A stretch of DNA of 12,152 bases. Origin: an uncultured Planctomycetaceae bacterium (GTDB lineage: Bacteria > Planctomycetota > Planctomycetia > Pirellulales > Pirellulaceae). A program made the translations under genes and the position numbers. The stretch spans positions 1 through 12,152 of the forward strand of contig CAIYOB010001116.1 in assembly GCA_903927685.1 (NCBI GenBank), given 5' to 3'. Under the pieces are notes generated by a model. That model did no database searches. It saw only the letters and a list, made by a program, of their open reading frames with translations, and had not been told where the DNA came from. Shown here piece after piece: positions 1-6,309 of the stretch; the first letter of the stretch is position 1, and each line of letters starts with the position of its first letter.

Positions 1-209
1 CCGTTTGCCTAGCCCAGCCCAACGGGCTGGGTATCCGGTGCCCAAATGCCCAACAGGGCCAACGGCCCGGCCGTTTGCGCCATGGCTCAATCCCAAACGT
101 ATCGTTCGTCAATCTCAAGGCCGTGCTTTGCTGCAAATGGCCGGGCCGTTGGCTCTCATGGTATGGACGGCATCATTACCCAGCCCGTTGGGCTGGGCTA
201 GGCAAACGG
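1..209. repeat. Nested palindromic intergenic element, MITE-like
   Basis: Bases 1-33 are the exact reverse complement of 177-209. Each arm contains its own small hairpin (CCCAGCCC / GGGCTGGG around a 3-base loop). Inside these arms, bases 58-78 are the reverse complement of 133-153 with one mismatch. The whole segment could fold into one long interrupted cruciform with a spacer of about 54 bases. No plausible coding frame lies inside it. The left arm begins at the first base of the window, so the element may extend further left. It resembles a non-autonomous, MITE-like or REP-like repeat; no transposase is visible and no target-site duplication could be judged. Confidence 0.75.
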
Positions 210-211
210 CT

Positions 212-290
212 GGTCCTTCGGCCCGGAAACGGTTCCCTCCGTCCTTCGCCCCGGAAACGGCTGCGTGGTTCCTCGGCCCGGAAGGGTTTA
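212..290. repeat. Short GC-rich tandem repeat, about 28-bp period
   Basis: The unit GTCCTTCGGCCCGGAAACGG at 213-232 recurs at 241-260 with one mismatch. A third, more diverged copy lies at about 268-286. The tract directly follows the palindromic element and lies downstream of the stop codon of the minus-strand gene ending at 403. It looks like part of the same intergenic repeat cluster. Bases 291-402 show no gene and no further clear structure. Confidence 0.6.
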
Positions 291-402
291 GGAATCCTGC
301 GTCGAAACGAGACGTTGACTTCCATACTGCTCGGAAAATGGAACGCGAGTTCCGCGCCGTTCATATTGACCTTCTCCCAGTAACCACGGACCGCTTTGTG
401 CG

Positions 403-1794
403 TCAGGGCGCAAGCACACGTTCCAGGGCCGCCCGGATCCGTGGCTCGGCGCCGGGGCCGACCCACCGCCAGTCGTGGTTGAAGCGGTCGGCAAAGGCGG
501 CCTCGGTCGGGATGTAGCCGGTCCAGCACTCGCCGTAACCTAGCGTGGCCACGAACGAATTCGGCCGCAGTTGCTGCGCCAGCAACTGGTAGCCTACGAA
601 CGACTCGCCGGGCAGCACAATCAACTGGGCTGGGCCAAAGTCGACGCAGGGCAAGTCGATCTTCTGGCCGCGGGCCTGGCGGTGCCGGCTGCTCAGGCTC
701 ATGGCCGCCAGGATCCGGTCCGTCACGCTGGCGTTGGCGTCGCGCAGGGTCTTGTCCAACACCGCCACCTGGAAGGCCGGGTCCTCGTGAAAGTCCAGGT
801 CGAACGTCGTACAGCGGAAGGCGACGTGCTGTAACGGGACGCGGCGGGTCGCTTCCCAGGCGGCTTTCATGCCCTGGTAGAGGCGTTCGGCCAGGACGGG
901 ACGCGTTGTCGGCGAGCCGTCGTTGTACTTGCCGGCCGTGATGTCGCCGCTGCAGCCGCTGCCGTAGATCTGCGTCACGCGGAAATCGTCCCGCTGCCGG
1001 TGGTCGCGAGCCATCCCGACAAAATCGGCGCTCACGCCGCCTTGGCCGTAATAACTCATCGGATGCGTGGCATAGATGTGCAGCGCGACCAGCGGCTGAT
1101 CTGCGTCCCAGAAGCTGAGCGTTTTCAGCCACGGATCGATCAAGCCATCGTCCGCGGTGCGATGAAACTCGTCGCCGCCGCTGGCGCTGTACCGGTCGAA
1201 ATCGACTCGGCCCCCCGGATGCACCACGCGGCGGTTGCTGGCGATCTGGTCCACTCGAACTTGTCCGAAGCCCAGGTGGGTCACGCGGCGAGCCTGCGGA
1301 AGACTATCGCGCAGCGCCGCCGCGGTGCGGCGCACGGCGTCCTCGTGGAACCGCACGTCGAACAGTTCGCCGGCCAAGCCGACGGAAGCCAGCAGTTCCT
1401 CCGCTTCGCCGTCCACGACGGGCGCGTCGTGCTGGTGGATGCTGCTGAGCAACACCCGCTCGCGGACCGTGCCCGCCGCTTCGGCCAGCGCGTCACGCCA
1501 CTGGTCGTACGAGCGGTTGCGGATCTCGCACCAATCGACGCACACCACGACGAGCGGCGGATCGGGGCCCAGCAGCACGAACCCGATGGCGTACAGCGGA
1601 TCGACGATCCGTTCCGCCTTGCGCGGCAATACGCCCATACAGCGGTGGCCGAGCGGAATCGTGACGTCGGTCTTGAACGTTGCCAGCCGATAGCTGCCCG
1701 TCGGCGGAGACGACGTCTCGGCAGCATACGATTCCGCGCCCACAAGCACACCGCCGATGATCCACAAGCACGTGATACAGGCGAGGTCCTTCAT
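403..1794 (-). CDS. Secreted neutral/alkaline ceramidase-like protein
   Basis: A 463-residue exported protein related to the neutral/alkaline non-lysosomal ceramidase N-terminal domain, found in many planctomycete proteins of uncertain substrate. Visible family marks are an IHQHDAP segment with H120 and H122 (the counterpart of the ceramidase HTH zinc site), ATHPMSYYG with H244, a GSGCSGDIT segment near 278-286 (compare the family's NCGDVSP), LPGESF with E397, and GECWTGYIPTEAAF near 421-434. A signal peptide covers about residues 1-25, with a likely cut after YAA. The start at 1794 is chosen because GGGAGG lies 7 bases upstream; a TTG five codons earlier would sit within that ribosome binding site. 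It is shorter than classic ceramidases of about 650 residues or more, so the C-terminal immunoglobulin-like domain is probably absent. The 76-base gap after vapC allows co-transcription. Activity on ceramide is not established; another amide or lipid substrate is possible. Confidence 0.75.
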   Translation of the reverse strand: MKDLACITCLWIIGGVLVGAESYAAETSSPPTGSYRLATFKTDVTIPLGHRCMGVLPRKAERIVDPLYAIGFVLLGPDPPLVVVCVDWCEIRNRSYDQWRDALAEAAGTVRERVLLSSIHQHDAPVVDGEAEELLASVGLAGELFDVRFHEDAVRRTAAALRDSLPQARRVTHLGFGQVRVDQIASNRRVVHPGGRVDFDRYSASGGDEFHRTADDGLIDPWLKTLSFWDADQPLVALHIYATHPMSYYGQGGVSADFVGMARDHRQRDDFRVTQIYGSGCSGDITAGKYNDGSPTTRPVLAERLYQGMKAAWEATRRVPLQHVAFRCTTFDLDFHEDPAFQVAVLDKTLRDANASVTDRILAAMSLSSRHRQARGQKIDLPCVDFGPAQLIVLPGESFVGYQLLAQQLRPNSFVATLGYGECWTGYIPTEAAFADRFNHDWRWVGPGAEPRIRAALERVLAP

Positions 1795-1801
1795 CTCAAC
1801 G

Positions 1802-1807
1802 CCTCCC
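1802..1807 (-). promoter_or_regulatory. Shine-Dalgarno site of the ceramidase-like gene
   Basis: GGGAGG on the minus strand, with 7 bases to the ATG at 1794. It fixes the start at the inner ATG rather than at the TTG further upstream. Confidence 0.7.
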
Positions 1808-1870
1808 AAGAGAAGTGATGAATGCGGCTCCTGACCACAGGCCTGACTGGAGGCGGGTAGGACACGCTAT

Positions 1871-2281
1871 TCAGATGCAGGCCCAATTCTCGACCACGAG
1901 ACCAGGCACTTCCGCCAGGTCGCTGTCGGTACTGACGACGGTGCAATTGCCCAGGCTGCGAGCGATGGCGGCGATCTGCATATCGACCAATTGCATCGGC
2001 CGACCGGCCCGACGCAGCTCCGCGAAGACGCGTCCGAACTCCTCCGCGGCGGCACGATCGAACGGCCAGCAAATCACGTGGGTCAAAGCCCTCCGCAAAC
2101 GCGGCAGATTCTTTTCGCGGCTGGCACTCAACTCGACACCGGCGAAAAGCTCACCGATCACGGGAAAGCACGTGCCGATCCGCGCGCCCCGCTGCCGCGT
2201 CTCGCAAACCCGCAAGTCGACGCCGTGTCGATGATCGATAAAATGCCCCATGATGCCCGTATCGAGAAGGTATCGCTTCAT
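1871..2281 (-). CDS. vapC: PIN-domain toxin, VapC-type ribonuclease
   Basis: A 136-residue single PIN domain, the usual VapC length. The acidic active-site set is visible: D7 in RYLLDTG, E44 in VIGELFAG, D100 in LVDMQIAAIA, and D119 with D121 in the STDSDL stretch. The C terminus, with PGLVVENW, follows the pattern common to VapC proteins. Known VapC toxins are Mg-dependent endoribonucleases that cut tRNA or rRNA and block translation; the RNA target here cannot be read from sequence. The ATG overlaps the antitoxin stop as ATGA at 2278-2281, so the pair is probably translationally coupled. All catalytic residues are present, so it looks intact. Confidence 0.88.
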   Translation of the reverse strand: MKRYLLDTGIMGHFIDHRHGVDLRVCETRQRGARIGTCFPVIGELFAGVELSASREKNLPRLRRALTHVICWPFDRAAAEEFGRVFAELRRAGRPMQLVDMQIAAIARSLGNCTVVSTDSDLAEVPGLVVENWACI

Positions 2282-2577
2282 TCGAAGAGCCCCTTCAGCC
2301 GCTGATCCGCCCGCCCACGCTCATACGCTTGGACTTCGCGTTGCCACGCGGTCGCATCAGCACGTTCATCGGCCGTAATTTCGAGGGGCTCCAGCGACTC
2401 GTACCACTGGATCCACGCCGCGACGGCTTCCGGAGAATCCTGCCATTGCTCTTCCGAAAGTCCCCACGATCCCTCCATCAACATCGGTTCTATGAGCACG
2501 CGGCAGCCATCCGGCCAATCGGCGACGCCATCCAGCACGATTTGTCCACTCTGCCAAATCCCAGTTATGGAACTCAC
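2278..2577 (-). CDS. Antitoxin partner of the PIN toxin
   Basis: A 99-residue protein immediately upstream of vapC, sharing 4 bases with it. The N terminus (GIWQSGQIVLDGVADWPDG, about residues 6-24) looks like an AbrB-like swapped-hairpin DNA-binding motif. I recognise this form from short planctomycete antitoxins that read roughly GxIxLDxPxxWPxG. The C-terminal half (about 50-99) is charged and helical, as expected for the toxin-binding tail. The start is GTG, supported by a GGAG 8 bases upstream. It likely neutralises VapC and autorepresses the pair. The family name is uncertain; the function rests mainly on position and on the N-terminal motif. Confidence 0.75.
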   Translation of the reverse strand: MSSITGIWQSGQIVLDGVADWPDGCRVLIEPMLMEGSWGLSEEQWQDSPEAVAAWIQWYESLEPLEITADERADATAWQREVQAYERGRADQRLKGLFE

Positions 2578-2585
2578 GTTGTGAT

Positions 2586-2589
2586 CTCC
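2586..2589 (-). promoter_or_regulatory. Shine-Dalgarno site of the antitoxin gene
   Basis: GGAG with an 8-base spacer to the GTG start at 2577. It supports the non-ATG start. Confidence 0.55.
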
Positions 2590-2622
2590 GTCCAGCCATC
2601 GACCGCCGACACGACTAATTGA

Positions 2623-2651
2623 ATTCTAAACGGGTGTCCGCTGTTGGCCAA
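2623..2651 (-). promoter_or_regulatory. Candidate promoter of the toxin-antitoxin pair
   Basis: On the minus strand, TTGGCC (2651-2646) and TAGAAT (2628-2623) are separated by 17 bases. They match the sigma-70 consensus at 4 of 6 and 5 of 6 positions. Transcription would start near 2616, about 40 bases before the antitoxin start. The GAATTC hexamer overlapping the -10 box is the only obvious dyad; no longer operator is seen. Confidence 0.45.
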
Positions 2652-2677
2652 CCTAGCTCTTTCTCGGGAAGCACTGT

Positions 2678-2695
2678 CTCGGGAAGTGACCCGAG
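2678..2695 (-). terminator. Hairpin downstream of the GH gene, possible terminator
   Basis: CTCGGG and CCCGAG form a 6-bp stem around a 6-base loop, 5 bases after the stop codon of the minus-strand hydrolase. A second TCTCGGGAAG copy lies at about 2662-2671 and could form an alternative pairing. There is no clear T-run after it, so it may not terminate strongly. Confidence 0.4.
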
Positions 2696-2700
2696 CTTGG

Positions 2701-4614
2701 TCATTCGTTCTTCCCACCTTCCTGCGCCCGGACCGTGTACATCGTTTCGCCTACCTCGCGGCAGGCGGCGATCGTCTCCGGGTAGGGCGTGTCGCAGATG
2801 TCCAGGAAGCCGATCTGGTAGTTCTCGCCGTCGCCGCGGCCGGTGGTGGCCTGGTCGCCGTACTGGAACCAGTGGGTGCCGACGATCACCGGATTCCGCA
2901 GCGCGCCTTGCACATAGCTCTTGTACATCGCCGCCCGGTCCTGCTGGTTGGCCGTCTTCTGCAAGCCGGGATGGAACATGCCGCGGTCCAAGGACCCGAA
3001 GTGGAACTCGCCCACGATCACCGGTTTGTCGATGCCGGCGGGCGGCCGGAACTCGGCGATGTCGCGTTTGTACAAGTTGTAGGCGATCACGTCGCAGTAT
3101 TCCGCAGCCGCCTTGGCCGCCCGGTCGTTGACCCAGGCAAAGCGGCAGCCCAGGTACAGCTGCTTGGGAGCCACGCGTTTGACCTCCTCGCGGCAAGTCC
3201 GGAAATACTGTTCGGCCAGGCGCGAGTAGAACGCCTTCAAGTCGTCTCCGGCTTGCTGCTTGTCCGGCGTGTCCGTGGCCGCGGCCAGCGCAGCCCAAGA
3301 CGCGTGCCGGGTGCCCCAGGCCGCGTTCAGCCGTTCGACGGTCTCGTACTTGGCCTGCAGGTCTGCCAGCATGGCCTGCTTGGCAGGCTGGTCGGCCGGC
3401 GAGGTCAGGGCGGCCAGGGCCAGCGACGTCTCGTCGCCCCACCCCAACTCGTTGTGCACGAAGAAGCCGAGGCACCACGGATCGCCCGCGGCCTGGCCCT
3501 GCTCCTGGTCCAGCGCCCGCCGCAGGCCGGCGCGGAATCCCGGGTCGAACGGGTCGGGGAACTTGCCCCAGTAGCCGGTGCTGCCTTGGATCTGCCGCCC
3601 TTCCCGGCCGGAAGGCGAGCAGGTGGCGACGTACGGCGTCTTGCGGAGCTGGTAGATGTGCGGTTCGGACCAGTTGCCGATCGAGTTCAGTCCCCAGCTG
3701 GCCAGCCGGACGTGAGCCAGTTGGGCCGACGCGGTGGCCCAATCCGGGCCGTACTTTCGCAGCAGGTTGACGCCCGTAAAATTGAACATGTCATACGGCC
3801 GGCCCCGGAACCGCTCGTAATAACCCTTGGGCGCCCACGATTGCCGGCCCACGAATTGGAATTCGGGCGTGCCGGGCGCCGGCAAAGGCTCGAAGTAGTG
3901 CAAGCGATCAGTGACGGGCGTATAGCCGCTAGACGAGCGGACACAGTCGATGCCGTGCGACCAGAACAGCGATCCGTCCGGATCGACCAGCCACCAGCGG
4001 CCCTCGTGCTTCTGCACGCGGAAGAAGCCGGTGGCCTCGACGTCCGGCCCATCCAGCCAGCCGCCGTACGTATCCCAATTCTTCGGCCCGGGATGGTCGC
4101 GCAGGTCTTTCTGCTCCGCCTCGCGGTGCCGCTGCAGGTCGTCCAACGTCTTGACCTTTCCCGGCCAGTCGCGATGGCGGTACTGCCCAAAGCGGTCGAC
4201 CAAGGGAAACAGTCCGCCGGGCGCTTGCAGGGCGGCGAGCACCTCGTCCTGCGGCGGATTGCCGCGCATGCCGATCAGCACCAGCGGCGCGGTCAGTTGA
4301 GTCCGCTTGACGCCGTCGACGACCACGTCCAGCACGTCCGGCCGGATGCCCCAAGGCAGCGGATCGAACGATAGCTTGGCCGCAGCCCGCTCGCCCTGAC
4401 GCTCAAACAGACCTTCGCAGACGGTTGTGTTCTCCTTGCGCAGGGCGATCGGTTTATCCACGAGGTCCGACGTTCCCAGGATCTCGATCGCCACCGCTTG
4501 GTCCGCCTTGGCGTGCAGTTGGGGACAGCGGATTTCCAGCGCCGGTTCGCCCCCTTGGACCGACGCGGCCGCTGCGGCGAGGCAAAACAACAGACTGTAA
4601 AATGCTCTGCGCAT
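2701..4614 (-). CDS. Secreted clan GH-A glycoside hydrolase, beta-agarase-like
   Basis: A 637-residue exported enzyme. Residues 1-22 form a signal peptide (hydrophobic LLFCLAAAAASV, likely cut near VQG-GE). Residues about 25-115 look like a beta-sandwich accessory domain. From about 195 the sequence has the RWWLVDPDGSLFWSHGID block, which I associate with beta-agarase (GH50-like) proteins, followed by a TIM-barrel. The probable acid/base is E389 in HNELGW, with the preceding Asn typical of clan GH-A. The probable nucleophile is E536 in IVGEFHFGS. The family hydrolyses beta-linked galactan-type polysaccharides, but the substrate here is unproven. No sulfatase, TonB-type receptor or second hydrolase lies beside it. 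The start is backed by AAGGAG 6 bases upstream and a TATAAT box. It is divergently transcribed from the gene at 4778. Confidence 0.8.
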   Translation of the reverse strand: MRRAFYSLLFCLAAAAASVQGGEPALEIRCPQLHAKADQAVAIEILGTSDLVDKPIALRKENTTVCEGLFERQGERAAAKLSFDPLPWGIRPDVLDVVVDGVKRTQLTAPLVLIGMRGNPPQDEVLAALQAPGGLFPLVDRFGQYRHRDWPGKVKTLDDLQRHREAEQKDLRDHPGPKNWDTYGGWLDGPDVEATGFFRVQKHEGRWWLVDPDGSLFWSHGIDCVRSSSGYTPVTDRLHYFEPLPAPGTPEFQFVGRQSWAPKGYYERFRGRPYDMFNFTGVNLLRKYGPDWATASAQLAHVRLASWGLNSIGNWSEPHIYQLRKTPYVATCSPSGREGRQIQGSTGYWGKFPDPFDPGFRAGLRRALDQEQGQAAGDPWCLGFFVHNELGWGDETSLALAALTSPADQPAKQAMLADLQAKYETVERLNAAWGTRHASWAALAAATDTPDKQQAGDDLKAFYSRLAEQYFRTCREEVKRVAPKQLYLGCRFAWVNDRAAKAAAEYCDVIAYNLYKRDIAEFRPPAGIDKPVIVGEFHFGSLDRGMFHPGLQKTANQQDRAAMYKSYVQGALRNPVIVGTHWFQYGDQATTGRGDGENYQIGFLDICDTPYPETIAACREVGETMYTVRAQEGGKNE

Positions 4615-4620
4615 GATTAT

Positions 4621-4626
4621 CTCCTT
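4621..4626 (-). promoter_or_regulatory. Strong Shine-Dalgarno site of the GH gene
   Basis: AAGGAG on the minus strand, with 6 bases to the ATG at 4614. It is among the best ribosome binding sites in the window. Confidence 0.75.
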
Positions 4627-4643
4627 ATGGTTGCGTCGAGCCG

Positions 4644-4649
4644 ATTATA
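4644..4649 (-). promoter_or_regulatory. Candidate -10 box of the GH gene
   Basis: A perfect TATAAT on the minus strand, 29 bases before the ATG. No good -35 box is found at 16-18 bases spacing (the candidates read like CCCTGC or ACCCTG), so the promoter may need an activator or use another sigma factor. Confidence 0.4.
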
Positions 4650-4704
4650 ACGGATGGCGATTCAAGCAGGGTTCGACCATCAAGAAAACGCCGGGGACGA
4701 CGAA

Positions 4705-4710
4705 TACAAT
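4705..4710 (+). promoter_or_regulatory. Weak candidate -10 box for the gene at 4778
   Basis: TACAAT matches 5 of 6 consensus positions and lies 67 bases before the ATG at 4778. No recognisable -35 box precedes it. The whole 163-base divergent gap (4615-4777) holds no other clear feature. Confidence 0.2.
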
Positions 4711-4777
4711 ACCGTAGCGGTGCCCGCGGCCTGGTGGAACGAGTACGCGGGTTGTGGCCAAAATAGAACCTTCACTC

Positions 4778-6088
4778 ATGTCCGTGCACCCAATCCCAAT
4801 CTCCAAGACACTGCGAATTCTGCTGGGCCTGGCGTTCTGGCTGTGCGCCGTGGGCGCCGGTGGCTGGTACCTGACGGGGCGCGGTCCGGATTCGGCCGTT
4901 CCGCCGGGCTGGGGTGACGCCTTGTGGCGCTACACCAGGGCGCCGCGTCGGACGGGCGAATTGCAGTTGGAGCAGCGGTGGGAGCTCCGCCCGGGCGATC
5001 CGATCTTTGCCCGCCAGGGCGACCGCCTGCGGCAGATCGGCGAGGTGGCTTCGGTCGCGTCTCAGGCGGATCCGTTGCGGGCTCGAGCCGTCTTCTACGG
5101 CACGGCGCCGCCGCTCGCGACGCCGGCAATGCTGACCTATCACCGCACGCCCGACTCGCTGGACTGGGTCCTCCGCACGATGCTGCCAGCGGAAAAGCGC
5201 CGGCAGATCGCCGACGAACTGCGGCTGGCCTTCGAACAGAATCGCGAAGAAGTGTTGCGTCAACTGCAGCCGGTGGTCGAGGGGGCGCTGCGGGACGCCA
5301 TGTCGGCGGTCGAGCAGGAAGTGCCCAGGGTGCTCGAGCGGCATCGGGATGACCTGCAACAGTTGGCCGGCAAGTACCAGCGTGACATCCTCGAACGTCA
5401 GCTCGTGCCCTTGGTGCGAACCGAAGTCTGGCCCGTCGTGCGGCGGCACACCGAGCCGATCGCCCGCGAGGTCGGACAAGAGATCTGGCAGCGGGCTTCG
5501 CTGTGGCGATTCGGCTGGCGGTACGCGTACGATCAGATGCCGCTGCCCCAGCGGGACCTGACCCAGCGCGAGTGGCAGCGATTCATGCAGCAGGAAGCGG
5601 TGCCGGTCCTGCAGGGTCACACCGACGATTTCATCCGCGTCCAGCAGCAGGTCATGCGCGAGTTGGCCGCCGATCCGCAGATCCGCGCGGCGATTCGCGA
5701 CAGCTTGAGCCAGATCGCCGGCGATCCCGAATCGCAGCGAATTGTCTGGGGAATCCTCCGCGAAGCCACCGCCGACAATCCGCGCGTCCGCGAGGTTCTG
5801 GAGAGCCATTGGCACAGCCCGCAGACGCAGGCGGCGATTCGGCGGGCGACCCAACCGCTGGAGCCGACCGTCCAGCGGATCGGCGCCTTGCTGTTCGGCA
5901 CGCCCGAGGGCGGCGTCACCCCCGAATTCGCCCGCGTCCTGCGGAATCGCATCCTGTTCAAAGATTGCCGCTGGCTGCTGCTGGCCGCCGCTGGCGCGGC
6001 GACGCAGACCCGGACGTCGAGCGAATCGGGACTTGTCCTCCGCGTGACGCGAGGTCTCGATGATGATCCGAATCCGTTCGTGCCGTAG
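4778..6088 (+). CDS. Membrane-anchored helical protein, possible divergent MlaD/MCE-like partner
   Basis: A 436-residue protein that I do not recognise with certainty. One N-terminal membrane segment (about 13-33) would anchor it, with the rest probably outside the inner membrane. Residues about 60-108 read as short beta strands (RPGDPIFARQGDRLRQIGEV, then RARAVFYG), weakly reminiscent of the MCE/MlaD pattern of a Gly-rich loop followed by an IGEV strand. Residues about 138-370 are long, charged amphipathic helices. A TPEFARVLRNRILFKD segment (381-396) precedes a hydrophobic stretch, WLLLAAAGAA. The neighbouring ATPase-permease fusion supports a role as its extracytoplasmic partner, but this is inference. 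No good ribosome binding site marks the start; a GTG at 4754 would add 8 residues. The last 20 or so residues run up to repeat-rich DNA and may be non-conserved. Confidence 0.65.
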   Translation: MSVHPIPISKTLRILLGLAFWLCAVGAGGWYLTGRGPDSAVPPGWGDALWRYTRAPRRTGELQLEQRWELRPGDPIFARQGDRLRQIGEVASVASQADPLRARAVFYGTAPPLATPAMLTYHRTPDSLDWVLRTMLPAEKRRQIADELRLAFEQNREEVLRQLQPVVEGALRDAMSAVEQEVPRVLERHRDDLQQLAGKYQRDILERQLVPLVRTEVWPVVRRHTEPIAREVGQEIWQRASLWRFGWRYAYDQMPLPQRDLTQREWQRFMQQEAVPVLQGHTDDFIRVQQQVMRELAADPQIRAAIRDSLSQIAGDPESQRIVWGILREATADNPRVREVLESHWHSPQTQAAIRRATQPLEPTVQRIGALLFGTPEGGVTPEFARVLRNRILFKDCRWLLLAAAGAATQTRTSSESGLVLRVTRGLDDDPNPFVP

Positions 6089-6309
6089 CGTCGTGTTCAA
6101 CCGGAAGGCGACCTTGAAGCCGTTGGATCGTAACCCGAAGCGTGAGCGAGGCCGGCGCTGTGGCCGGTCTCCTGACCGAGCCACGAGGGACGAGCGGCGA
6201 GCCCCCAGTTCTTGCCGCTGGGGGCCCGCTGGACTCGACCCCGGGCACCCGAACATTCCGCCGTGACGAATTGGATTGGAGAATAGACTCTCGAAGGGAT
6301 GACTCAACG
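6089..6309. repeat. Repeat-bearing intergenic gap with a strong hairpin
   Basis: This 221-base gap holds TAACCCGAAGCGTGAGCGAG at 6131-6150, a motif I associate with dispersed intergenic repeats of planctomycetes. It is followed by a small dyad (CGGTC / GACCG, 6165-6178). A perfect 8-bp stem follows at 6201-6208 and 6218-6225 (GCCCCCAG / CTGGGGGC, 9-base loop). No T-run follows the hairpin, so it is not a typical terminator, though it could slow or stabilise transcripts. An open frame can be read through the gap into the next gene, but it has no protein-like sequence. Confidence 0.5.

Noticed and set aside
213..286. CRISPR array
   Set aside because: Only two good copies and one poor copy, with spacers of about 8 bases between units; too short for CRISPR, and no cas genes are present.
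176..1132. A 318-codon minus-strand frame overlapping the ceramidase-like gene and the repeat region
   Set aside because: It is Arg/Pro/Gly-rich, out of frame with the real gene, and runs into the palindromic repeat.
2644..4374. A 576-codon plus-strand open frame opposite the glycoside hydrolase gene
   Set aside because: It lies wholly antisense to a gene with clear catalytic motifs, signal peptide and ribosome binding site. Its own translation has no recognisable domain and reflects GC-rich third-position bias.
6201..6225. Rho-independent terminator
   Set aside because: The stem is strong but no T-run follows on either strand, so it is kept as a hairpin within the repeat-bearing gap.
6142..6309. 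GTG at 6142 as the start of the ATPase-permease fusion
   Set aside because: The added 56 residues come from the repeat-bearing gap and show no conserved character; ATG at 6310 has a better ribosome binding site and begins just before the first ABC strand.
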